Positions 51,040-60,513 of a DNA stretch of 64,000 nucleotides are shown here, in pieces. The position numbers and the translations under genes are program-made. Source of the DNA: Rhizophagus clarus (lineage: Eukaryota; Glomeromycota; Glomeromycetes; Glomerales; Glomeraceae); NCBI GenBank assembly GCA_015698045.1, contig BLAL01000011.1:1304501-1368500 (forward strand), given 5' to 3'. How positions within the stretch are numbered: position 1 is the stretch's first letter; every line of letters begins with the position of its first letter. The notes beneath the pieces were generated by a model, which did not search any database, had not been told where the DNA came from, and saw nothing but the letters and a program-made list of their open reading frames with translations.

Positions 51040-51570
51040 AATGATCAAATAGTAATATTAAATTTTTGAAATATTTTAACCGTAATATTACGCAGGTTTA
51101 CAGCCTCGTAAATTTTCGAAATATTTCAACCGTAATATTACGCAAGTTTACAGTCTCGTAAATTTTTGAAATATTTCAACCGTAATATTACGCAGGTTTA
51201 CAGTTTCGTAAATTTGCAGAATATTTTGACCGTAATATTACGCAGGTTTACAGTTTCGTAAATTTTCAAAATATTTCAACCGTAATATTACGCAGGTTTA
51301 CAGTCTCGTAAATTTTCAAAATATTTTGACCGTAATATTGCGTAAATTTTACGATATTGAAAACTTGCGTAATATTTTGACTGTAATATTGCGTAAATCT
51401 TACGATATTGAAAACTTGTGTAATATTTTGACCGTAATATCACATAAATCTTACGAAATTGTAAACTTATGTAATATTTCAAAATTTTTTGAAATATTAT
51501 GCCATAAACTTTCGTAAACTTACAAAATCGTAAACTTACGCAATTTTTCGCCTTATAAAATTTCCTGATG
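51040..51570. repeat. Subterminal repeats, end A of the inner element
   Basis: Inverse copies of the 50-bp unit at 34,495-34,995 (here CCGTAATATTACGCAGGTTT then ACAGTCTCGTAAATTT), about six units, degenerating toward the tip. They end with TTTCCTGATG. Confidence 0.85.
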
Positions 51571-52580
51571 TATCTAATGTAATATATATTGGATGCAATT
51601 GACTTTTTCCTAATGTATCTGTAGTTGTTGCATCTGAATATAAAATAATTGATAATAATTTGGAACCAGTAGGTAAGGATTTTTGCGTAGTTTTTCACCA
51701 TTTTCCAGTGTTTTGTTCACTGTAAATACTTTCTCTATTATACTATAAAATAATATAAATAAATTAAAATAAATATTATTTAGATTATTGAATTAACTAA
51801 TATTTACTATTTACCTCATAGTTTTTGTAAGATAGTGCAAAATTTTGTGTTATGTCAGGAACAGTTAAGATATTTTTGATGCACTGTATTAAGTTTTGAT
51901 AATAAAGAAAATAATCTTTATCCTCATGTTTTGTTATAAGAACTTTACTAAATTCTAAATTAGAAAACTTCATATTATTCATAAATGCTCGTCCCTGTTC
52001 GATATTTTTTGGTAATGGTGATTCTGTAAAATTTGAATGTTTATTAAAAAAATGTATTATTTCATTATCACCTTTATTGTTTATTTTATATTTCGTTACT
52101 AATAACATTAGATCTTTATAAGCATCATTAGGAAATTCTGTGCAAGTTTTAGTATTGAGATTTTTGGGTTCTTCAAAAATTTCAGGCTCTTCAGATGAAT
52201 TTAATATATTTTCAAAGTTACCATCTTCAAGACTCATCTCTGATATTGCACTTCCAATACTGTTAAATGACATATTTTGTACATCATTATCATCATCCAC
52301 CTAAAATTATAAATCAAATGAGTTAGTATAATTTGAGCTTTTTCTTAAGAGCTTTAAAAAGAATAATCTGGAATAACATAATTACCTCAACTTTATCATT
52401 TTCATAATCACTATTTAGATTACTTCTTGTATCCATTTCACTGCTATATTTTTCACTATCATTATTATCATCATCTTCTTCTACTTCTACTTCTACATTT
52501 TTTAAGCATTTTTGGGCGTGTTGAGTATATGCAAAACGTTGACTGAATATTCACATACAAAAGGGGCATTTGAAACTCAT
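51571..52580 (-). pseudogene. Plavaka-type transposase, N-terminal half (outer element)
   Basis: Exons 52580-52386, 52300-51815 and 51742 to the insertion point at 51,571. It begins MSFKCPFC and continues FSQRFAYTQHAQKC, a C2HC zinc-finger-like module, then an acidic linker. The family segment follows: FPNDAYKDLMLLVTKYKI, IIHFFNKHSNFTESPLPKNI, NILTVPDITQNFALSYKNYE, and SLPTGSKLLSIILYSDATTT. It runs in frame into the C-terminal half if the inner element and one TA are removed. In-frame stops: TGA at 52,551-52,553 inside the zinc finger, and TGA at 51,695-51,697 directly after a tryptophan. Confidence 0.82.
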
Positions 52581-53911
52581 GTTACTAAATTAACGTGTCA
52601 AATTTGATGAAAAGTATCAATTCACTATTCAATTTGTATGAGATTTTGTGTGCTAATAAAATTATATTTCATTGTAAAAATTTATGAATTAATTGAATGG
52701 ATTATAATTGATTGAGTTATTTGAATAGATACGACTATGCAAATTTACGCATTAATGAATGGAACTGGCTGTAAGAATCTAGTGGCTAATATCGCGGAAT
52801 CATTCGCAAATTTACGCATTATAGCAAAATTTAAAATATGCGAAACACTCAGCAATTTTGCTGCTAGGAACTTGCCGAGTTCGTGGACTAGCAAATCTAA
52901 AAATAAATGTAACAAGTCTATGATGTAACATATAAATATTGTTTATTATTTTATTTACTATTTCAACTTGCCGGTAACCTGCCAACTTGCGAACCTGACA
53001 GCAAAAGTACTGAGTGTTTCGCATATTTTGAATTTGCTGTAACGGGCTGTAAGAATCCAGATGGCTAATACAGCTTATTCAATTGGCTAATCATCTGATA
53101 ATCAGCCGCAAATTTATTGGCTTAATACATTTTACAATAATGGACAGATGATCAGCCACAAATTTATGCGATAATCAGTTATAAGCGTTCAAAATCACTA
53201 TCAATCTGATCAGCCAAATGAGTTCACTGGCTGCAACTTTTTTTTACCATGCATACAAGCCCCAACATATGTAACAACTTATTTTTTTATAAATGGGTGT
53301 TGATTAATACTTCGATTGTACTATATGCTTTTACAAGAGTTTTTTTAAAAATTCTCTCATGAAAGTGTTACAATTTTTTTTTCGTAATATTACGATGCAA
53401 AATTTTTGCATTAGTTCATAATATTTCGCATTAGTTTATCCATTTTTCGCAATATTTCACAAGTTTTTTTTCTTTTTTAGTATAGAATGGCAGAAATGAC
53501 GTTATGACAGCTTGCCTCCTTTTTCTGATCCTCTGGTTCATGTATTTCCTCTTTTTCGTATTTTTAGTTCTTCATTTTCAAATTTCTGGTTCGTGTTTTT
53601 CCCCTTTTTCTCATATTTTTCTCCTTTCGTATTTCTAGTTCCTCTTAAAATTTCTAGTAATATCTTTTTTCCTTTTTGAGTTTAGTTCATATTTCCTTCC
53701 TCATATATTATTCTGATAGCTACAAAACGTAGTGAAAAATGAAATATTGATGATAATGAAAGAATCTCAAGACGTAATACTGAGAAGAGTAGTGAAGCCG
53801 AGAAACGACTAAGATTATCAGACAATAACGTTGAAGGTATATATGACATGATATGTATCATTTTTTATAAGAAATTATATAATATATAATAATGAATCTT
53901 GCTAATTTGCT
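52581..53911. other. Outer element, segment upstream of the transposase
   Basis: No gene. Holds the transposase promoter side and, at 52,821-53,043, a small inverted-repeat element. The stretch 53,060-53,250 repeats TCAGCC/GCTGATC-type words. The part after 53,330 is pyrimidine-rich. Confidence 0.4.
52821..53043. mobile_element. Small MITE-like element
   Basis: About 220 bases bounded by imperfect inverted ends of about 45 bases: AGCAAAATTTAAAATATGCG plus AAACACTCAG on the left, and its inverse ending CATATTTTGAATTTGCTGTA on the right. TA on both sides would fit a Tc1/mariner-type MITE. The centre is unique sequence. Confidence 0.55.
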
Positions 53912-55533
53912 CCCTGGGTGAAATCACCTAAGTGATTTCACCTGTAAATAATTTGCCAAAATTCAGGTGATTTACACGTATAAAAAATTTTACCCTGGTG
54001 ATTTCACTCATAATTAATTTATGAAATTTGATTGGCTAAAATTTACAATATTACGCATGTAAAAAATAATTTTTATTTGAAAATTTCTGTTAAATAATTA
54101 ATTTGACTACAAAAATAATAAAATTTATTTATATATTAAACTATGACTTTATTTATTTAAATACTGTTTATCAAAGTACAATTATTTATCTTTAATGTAA
54201 CTAGTAATGATAATAATGATATAAAAAAAAGTCTAACAATAATGGTAAAAAGAGAAAGAAAAAACAGAAAGAATAAAAAAGAATCATTAGAAACAAAAAA
54301 AAAACCAATGGGATGAAATAGTGACATAAAGTATAATTGGAGACAAAGAAAATGATAGGGAACAAAAGAGATAACAGAAAAAGAAAAGATAGTGAAAAGA
54401 CAAGGAAAGGACGTGAAAATAAAAAAGAATAGGATTGAAAACAAAAGGAAATAGGGACAAAGTGAAAGGGAACAAAACGAAAATAAAAAGATAATGAGAG
54501 GGAACAAAAAACAAAAGGATAACGAGAAGATGATGAAGAAAAGATGATGAGGGTAAAACGATGATGAAAATGAAATGATGATGAGGATAAAATGATGATA
54601 AAAGTGAAACGATGATGAGGGTAAAACGATGAAGAAGGTGAAATGATAATGAGGGTAAAATGATGACGAGGATGAAACGATGATGAGGATGAAATAATCA
54701 TGAGAATGAAATGATAATAAGGACAAAATGGTGATGAGAACGAAAAAAAGAAAGGGAGCGAAAATGAAAAGAAAAGGGAAACAAATTAACAAAAAGACAA
54801 ACCATAAAAGAAGAAAAAATAGAGTTAGTAAATTGAAATATGAAAACAAATTTGAATAAAAAAATAGAGAAGAAAAAACCACCATACCTTTCTTGTTCGC
54901 AAAACTAAGACTTAAAAAAAGAAAAGAACTAGAAACGAAAAAACAAAAAAGAGGAAAAAAAAGAAGTAATATACTTTAATGCAAAACTGGAAGAAATTAA
55001 AGACCTAAAGAGAGAAGAAAAATAAGAAATGAAAAGAAAAATGAAAACAAAAAAAGAAAGAAGGATAAAAAAATGACACTTTTTTGGCGTAAAACTGAAA
55101 GAGCTTAAAAGACCTAAAAGAAGAGGAAAGAAATTAGAAACAAGAAAGAAAAATAAAAACAAAAGAAGAAAAAAAAAGAACATACCTGCATACTTTCGAC
55201 CAAGTAAAGGGAAGTGAAAGGGATGAAAAAAAGAAAGGGAGTGAAAAGAAACGAAAAAAAAAGAAGGAGAGTGAAGAAATAAAAAAAAAATGAAGGAAAG
55301 TGAAAAGGAACGAAAAAAATAAAGAGGAGCGAAAAAAAAATGGTGTGGAGTGAAAAAAAATGAAAAAACAAAAAAATGAAAGTAATAATGGAAATAAAAG
55401 AACCACTTGGTGTGAAAAAAAAATAAACAAAAAAACTGCAAAAATTAATTGGGTTAAATCACCTATATCAAAATAATTAAATTATAAAAATCAATCAGGT
55501 GATATCATCCGAGTTATATCACCCCCGGTTAAA
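53912..55533. mobile_element. Possible non-autonomous element with purine-rich core
   Basis: Ends are loosely inverted: CCCTGGGTGAAATCACCTAA with GTGATTTCACCTG on the left, against GGTGATATCATCCGAGTTAT with ATCACCCCCGG on the right. Between them is a purine-rich strand. The match is imperfect, so the boundaries are tentative. Confidence 0.4.
54200..55440. repeat. 1.2-kb polypurine/polypyrimidine tract
   Basis: The plus strand is almost entirely A and G, with minisatellite words such as GATGATGAGGATAAAATGATG and AAAGGGAACAAAA. The minus strand gives long Phe/Ser/Leu-rich frames (54,157-55,441) that are artefacts of this composition. Confidence 0.8.
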
Positions 55534-56150
55534 ATTAGTTATAATCCATAATAAATTATATTTTATTGTTAAAGTTAATAAAAAAACAATAGAGAAACTA
55601 TTAAGAACCAATTTGCAGATAATTTCTAAGCTTGAAGTTCTTATCACTGGACAAAAAAATCTTGAAACCCATCTCTCAGGCATAGAAAAAAAGCTCAACG
55701 ATGATAATAAAAATAATAATACAATAGATCTAGAGTATATAAAGGTAATAAAGATGAATATTACTTAATGTAAACCTGAAATGCTAACCTTGTTTGATTA
55801 GGAACTCGTTAAGAAGGTGTCAAAAATTTTATTTGAAAATTTTGTTTATTCTTTGCAAGACGAGTATAAACTTGCTACCGAAAAATATTTAAAAGACAAA
55901 AACCCAGAATTTATACACCAGTTCAAAAAAAATAAATGGATTATTTTTTTCGAAAAAAAATTGTCCTGACTGTAAGTTAAAGTAATTATGAATTTTATTA
56001 AATTTCATACTAATATTTTTTTTAATAGTTAGTACAACAACATAAAAGCATACAAGGGACATTCACGTCTAGAGTCAAAGATGTTATGTATTCTGTTTTT
56101 GAAGCGACTGGATATAAATTACCGTTTATTAACACTCAGGTTAGTCTGTC
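55528..56150 (+). pseudogene. Degraded accessory gene of the outer element
   Basis: Pieces in order: IEKLLRTNLQIISKLEVLIT with a coiled-coil look (to about 55,742), a GT-AG intron, then ELVKKVSKILFENFVYSLQD and EYKLATEKYLKDKN (55,802-55,968). A stop and a second intron follow, then QGTFTSRVKDVMYSVF and EATGYKLPFINTQ (56,035-56,137). Several stops follow. I do not recognise a family. Its place between the transposase and end B suggests cargo or an accessory gene of the element. Confidence 0.4.
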
Positions 56151-56481
56151 AAAGATTCAGAAATAGAAGAGTAAGCCAGAGATGAAAAGATGTTACAACA
56201 ACCTATTTAAAAAGGTTAAAGATGGGCAACCTACAACATATATGTCACTGATAATTAATAAGTTGTGAAAAGAAAATAAAATTCCTCAAAAACACAAATA
56301 GCTTATGCGATTAGCATATGTGAAACGTACTTAAATCCTAATAATCATAACATTCAAATGAGCGAAAGTATAATGAAGTCAAAGATAATCAACAACTTAG
56401 TAAGTTTTTAATTTACAATTTGCAAAATGTGAATTATTTGAATTACAGTTTATTTATTTATTTATTTATTTTTAGCAAAAG

Positions 56482-56727
56482 TTGGAAAATAGGGATAAAT
56501 TTACACATTCGGATGATGATTCTCATGATGGTAATGATGTAGATAATGGTGGTGATGGAGCAGCTGATGATGGAGCAGGTGCAGCTGACGATGGTGCGAC
56601 TAATGATGGTACAGCTAACGATGGCATAGCTGATGATGATATACTTTCTAGTGACTCTTATAACACGGAGGAGGAAGGTCAGTATGTAAATAGTTTATTA
56701 GAGAATTATGGGTTGCATAGGAAATAA
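56482..56727 (+). CDS. Short acidic Asp/Ala/Asn-rich frame, perhaps last exon of the accessory gene
   Basis: 81 codons, after a TTTTTAG acceptor (56,470). It contains four imperfect repeats of the type GAADDGATNDGTANDG and ends YNTEEEGQYVNSLLENYGLH with a TAA. Its position suggests it is the 3' exon of the gene whose pieces lie at 55,528-56,150. No function can be assigned. Confidence 0.35.
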   Translation: MENRDKFTHSDDDSHDGNDVDNGGDGAADDGAGAADDGATNDGTANDGIADDDILSSDSYNTEEEGQYVNSLLENYGLHRK

Positions 56728-56819
56728 ATATTATTTTTTATATATATCACACGTAATAGCATTTTTTTTACCATAATAATATAGTTTTAATAAATAAAAT
56801 GGTTATTAATTCTTAACAA

Positions 56820-58385
56820 TATGGGTGTGACATAAATAAATTGTAGCTAAAATTTGTGTTCAATTTGTGTTCAATTTGTGTTGATAATTCTGGTAAAAAA
56901 TTTGTTAATTTTGGCCAAATTTTGTTAAATTTGTTGAATTTGTGTTGAATTTTGTTGATAATTTTTAATTTATCATGAGGGGATGATATTTAGTAATTGT
57001 GCAAATACAATTTCTGTAACGATGTACATGATTTTTTAAAACGCAGATTTCTGTAATTTTATGATATCGTATTTTCTGGCCAATCAAAATTAGGTTAATC
57101 CTTGCATGTGATTTAATCATTTAATCATGCACACGTTTTTTGTCTTATTTATTTTTGTCTCTTATTTCTTTATTCTTTTGTTCAATATTTTTAATTTTTT
57201 TGTCTCTTCTTTCTATTATTTCTTTAATTATATACAATATATTTACATATATTTCATAATTTATTGCTTTGCAGATATAAAAATATTTGTTTATTAATAC
57301 TAATTATTTTCATTTTTTTTTACCTCTTTGTTACTTTGTATCATAATACTAACAATAATATTCATATTTCCTTTATTCCTTTTTACTTGTACTTTAATAC
57401 TAATGATACTAACAATACTAACAACATGTTTATTTTTTCCTTTCTTTTTATTTCTTTATTCTTTTGTTCAATTACTTTGCAGGTATAGAAATATTTATTT
57501 ATTAATACTAATTATTTTAATATTAACATGTTTTTTTTACTTCTTTGTTATTTTATATCATAATACTAACAATACTATCTACGTTTCTTTTATTCCTTTT
57601 TACTTGTACTTTAATACTAATGATAATATCCATATTTCTTTTACTCCTTTTACTGTTTCTTTAACTCTTTTTACCTTAATACTAACAATAATAATAATAT
57701 TTCTTTTATCTTTATATCTAATATTAACGTTACTATAGCTGTTTCTCTTCTTTTTACGTCTAATAATATTGTTACTCTTTACTCTTTCTTTTTTTTACTT
57801 TTATGTATTCTATATATATTAATAAATACTTGTAATTTTTTATGGTTTAATAAAATTATATCTAATAAAACATATATTATATAAACTTATAGTACAGAAA
57901 ATGAAGTATTATTTATCGAAATATTTTGAAACATTATGAAATATTAAGTTATGTAAAATCACAGAATATTATGAATCATCAAATTATGGAGCATTACGCA
58001 TCATAGAATTTTGAAATATTTTAAAAAATTGCGAAGTATTACACAGTAAAATTACGGAATATTACAAATCTAAAATTACGAAGCCTTGCATATAGTAATA
58101 TTTTAAAATATTTTAAAAAGTTACAAAATATTATGTTTACGCAAACTTGCGGCAGATCTGAAAACTTACGAAATATTATGTAAAATTATGAAATATTGCG
58201 AACCACAAAATTACAGAATATTACAAATAGTAAAATTACGAAGCTTTGCATATCGTAATATTTTGAAATATTTTAAAAAGTTACAAAATATTACGCTTAT
58301 GCAAATTTGCGACAAGTCTGGAAGCTTACGAAATATTATGATATATAAACTTGCGCAACTTTTTACACTATATAATTTCCTGATA
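56820..58385. repeat. End B of the outer element (inverted copy of 39,976-41,440)
   Basis: From GTGTTCAATTTGTGTTCAAT at 56,855 to TATAATTTCCTGATA at 58,385. The segment from 57,050 on is the inverse complement of the inner element's left end. It includes the ATACTAACAATACTAACAAC-type tandem region (57,340-57,720) and the AATATT-rich subterminal region (57,890-58,370). Plus-strand frames here are low-complexity and not genes. Confidence 0.8.
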
Positions 58386-58668
58386 TACTATACACGTTAT
58401 CCAATCAGCTAAAGAATAGTATATTTGAAATTTTTTTTAATGTAATGCCATATTGTATTTTAACAAATGTATTGCATTATGATAGACATATTTGCAAACA
58501 TTTAACACGTTTTAAAAAATATGCTTTTTGCTTAAATCTTGATGATCTTAACAAATATAATTTATTCACATGACTTCTTTTTAAGGAATGTGACTTTGCT
58601 TAATCCTCCATTTTTTGGTTTTTTGTCTTTCACATTTTTATTTGTCTTTATGTTCTTTGTTAAATAAA

Positions 58669-58824
58669 AATGAATGTAGTTCAAAGCGAAATACCAGCAG
58701 TTCCATAATTATACAAAAACAAAATAAAGTACCCGGCAGAAAGCCAAAAGAAGTTTGGAATTATTTTACTTTTGTGAAAAAAAAGATCGCTAAGCTTTAT
58801 ACACATTACATCACAAATACCTAA
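58669..58824 (+). pseudogene. Possible BED-finger fragment of a hAT-like transposase
   Basis: One frame reads QNKVPGRKPKEVWNYFTFVK, which resembles the start of BED zinc fingers in hAT elements (GRKPSEVWxYF). The cysteine pairs expected next are absent and the frame ends at 58,824. Weak evidence. Confidence 0.3.
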
Positions 58825-59089
58825 TAAAAATTAAAACACGCCTATGTAGGTATACTTCTCAGCGTAATTGATTTTCAATTGCCATAATATTACAGCACAA
58901 TGCTGAATTGTGTATTGACGTAACGTAATTGAATTTTACTAATATAATTAATTTGTACTGATATAATTAATTTGTACTGACGTAATTATTTATCTTGACG
59001 TATCTAACGCAATTTACTAATAAACACTATTTTAAATTTTACAGCTTTTTTTTATATTGAAGATTTATGTTTATTCAAATTTTCTACAA

Positions 59090-60138
59090 AAGTAAAGTTA
59101 GTAAACATTCTTATATATAAAAAAAATAATATCCCATTTTCCCTGTTTTAAAGTCATACCCATCATCTTTAATTCTGAGTTGCAGTTCAATATCTATAAG
59201 AAAAAAGTTAAAGAATATTAATAAACGTTCTTATATTAAAAAAGCATTAATATTCCCCCTTCCCTTCCTCACATTACCTCCAGGAGCTGTGCCGAAAGGT
59301 CTGTTCCTACAAAAAGGAAAAGAAAAAAACGTTAGTTAATGTTCTTATATTAAAAAATCATTAATAATCCTTTCCTCCCTCATATTACCTTCAGGAGCTG
59401 TGCCAAAAGGTCTATTCTTATAAAAAAGAAAAGAAAAGAATGTTAGTTAACGTTCTTATATTAAAAAATTATTAATAATCCTTCCCTCCCTCACATTGCC
59501 TCCAGGGGCCATGCCAAAAGGTCTGTTCCTACAAAAAAGAAAAGAAAAGAACATTAGATAATGTTCTTATATTAAAAAACATTAATATTTCCCTCCCCTT
59601 TCTCACATTATCTCTAGGAACTATGCTAAAGGTTCGTTCTTACAAAAAAGAAAAAAAAAGAATGTTAGTTAACGTTCTTATATTAAAAAAACTTTAATAT
59701 TTCCTCTCGCCTTCCCTCACATTACCTCCAGGAGTTGTGTCAAATGGTCCATTCCTACAAAAAAGAAAAGAAAAAAATGTTAGTTAACGTTCTTATATTA
59801 AAAAAAACTTTAATATTTCCTCTCCCCTTCCCCACATTACCTTCAGGAACTATGCCAAATGGTCTGTTCCTACAAAAAAAAGAAAAGAATATTAGTTAAC
59901 GTTCTTATATTAAAAAAACTTTAATATTTCCCTCCTCTCCCTCACATTACCTCCAGAAGCTGTGCCAAAAGGTCCATTCCTACAAAAAGAAAAGAAAAAA
60001 AAAGAACGTTAGTTAACGTTCTTATATTAAAAGATTTAATACTTGTATAACTTATCATTTCGTGAATTGCAAGTCCATAAACCGTACTAAAGAAAAAAAA
60101 TAAAAATAAAAATAAAATAAACGGTTTAAAAAAACCAT
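59090..60138 (-). other. Candidate gene built of tandem microexons
   Basis: On the minus strand seven near-identical units follow each other. Exon-like blocks: 59979-59951, 59869-59841, 59754-59726, about 59638-59612, 59528-59500, 59416-59389 and 59306-59278. Typical exon: GAACAGACCTTTTGGCACAG then CTCCTGGAG, 29 nt. Introns of 81-87 nt each have donor GTAATG, branch site AACTAAC, a T/C-rich tract and TTTGTAG. Unit 59500 has a GC donor; unit 59612 has lost its donor. Upstream, an ATG at 60,138 opens a hydrophobic frame MVFLNRLFYFYFYFFSLV, possibly a signal peptide, ending at a TGA. A possible last exon starts at 59,193. Because 29 is not a multiple of 3, consecutive exons change frame (NRPFGTAPG, TDLLAQLLE, EQTFWHSSW) and some chains hit stops. 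Coding status is open; the splice signals are real to the eye. Confidence 0.5.
59229..60030. repeat. Tandem repeat of about 113 bp, seven units
   Basis: Unit landmarks on the plus strand: GTTCTTATATTAAAAAA, a C/T-rich stretch, CACATTACCTCCAGGAGCTG, TGCCAAAAGGTCTGTTCCTA, then AAAAAGAAAAGAAA and GTTAGTTAACG. Units differ by a few percent to about 15 percent. Confidence 0.9.
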
Positions 60139-60513
60139 TTTATATAACAGGAAAAAAAAAATTTTTTTTTTGATTATCATTCAGGTAAATTGGTTCAGCA
60201 AGTCACATGACCGATACCTTATACTGAAAAATTTACCAAATAATTCGTTATAATATTAACAAATTTTTTATAATAAAAGTCTGATCAGCCTGGACACTTC
60301 GTTATATTGAAGGGTGAGTGTATTTAGTTTTTTTAAAAATTATATGATCAGCCATAATTTCAATTGTACTGCCGTAATTAATATGATAGGATAATTTAAT
60401 TATGGCATATCAGCATTTTTAAAATTTGAGACCGTAATTATTATAGCTTATTACATCTGATATAATGGCATAATTAAATTAATTACACTGAGAAATATAT
60501 ATATAGGTATACC

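Larger units (their letters stand above)
39976..51570 (+). mobile_element. Inner Plavaka-family element, transposase-less, inserted in the outer transposase gene
   Basis: Starts CATCAGGAAATTTTATAGTG at 39,976 and ends TATAAAATTTCCTGATG at 51,570, with TA on both sides (39,974-39,975 and 51,571-51,572). Its left end carries the same subterminal repeats as the outer element's right end and vice versa, so it is in opposite orientation. It lacks the transposase genes; homology to the outer copy jumps from the 41,290 region straight to the end-B sequence. It is therefore a non-autonomous derivative. It keeps the Myb-like gene and carries a full LINE. Without the LINE it is about 3.4 kb. Confidence 0.8.
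34339..58385 (-). mobile_element. Outer Plavaka-type (CACTA-like) DNA transposon, 24 kb with nested insertions
   Basis: The left end is TA then CATCAGGAAATTTTATA at 34,337. The right end is the inverse, TATAATTTCCTGATA then TA at about 58,386, with one mismatch at the tip. Both sides carry a TA that may be the target duplication. Reading 52,580 to 35,401 on the minus strand, the element carries a Plavaka-type transposase and then a Myb/SANT-like gene. The left end has 50-bp subterminal repeats (34,495-34,995). The right end has a different, AATATT-rich set (56,820-58,385). It is interrupted by a second family member at 39,976-51,570, so its own length is about 12.4 kb. CACTA elements are known for short TIRs, subterminal repeats and two proteins. 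Boundaries are read directly; the family name rests on the transposase. Confidence 0.75.
58849..60513. mobile_element. TIR-bounded 1.66-kb unit carrying the microexon array
   Basis: Left end GGTATACTTCTCAGCGTAAT, then TGATTTTCAATTGCCATAAT. Right end, read inverse: GGTATACC, nine extra bases, TTTCTCAGTGTAATT, then AATTTAATTATGCCATTATA. Further inside, ACGTAATTA-type words repeat on both sides (58,980-59,030 and 60,376-60,450). No transposase inside. Likely a non-autonomous DNA element that holds or captured the tandem array. Confidence 0.5.

Noticed and set aside
34339..51570. Pairing the two A ends (34,339/51,570) or the two B ends (39,976/58,385) as two overlapping elements
   Set aside because: Overlapping elements cannot arise by simple insertion. 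Pairing A with B for each copy gives clean nesting, TA duplications and an in-frame rejoined transposase.
51288..51701. Minus-strand frame full of KIYAILRSKYYASFQYR-type repeats
   Set aside because: It is a reading of the subterminal repeats and runs into the transposase exon out of frame.
54157..55441. Long minus-strand frames rich in Phe, Ser and Leu that look like membrane proteins
   Set aside because: They are the complement of a purine-rich strand. Overlapping frames are all open and low-complexity, with no start context or family features.
57264..57738. Hydrophobic plus-strand frames between 57,264 and 57,738
   Set aside because: They fall in a degenerate tandem region that is the inverse of 40,480-41,200. 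Composition alone opens the frame.
59090..60138. Naming the microexon array an SP7 effector gene
   Set aside because: The resemblance is only in being repetitive and apparently spliced. I cannot compare sequences, and the first exon could not be joined to the array in an open frame.
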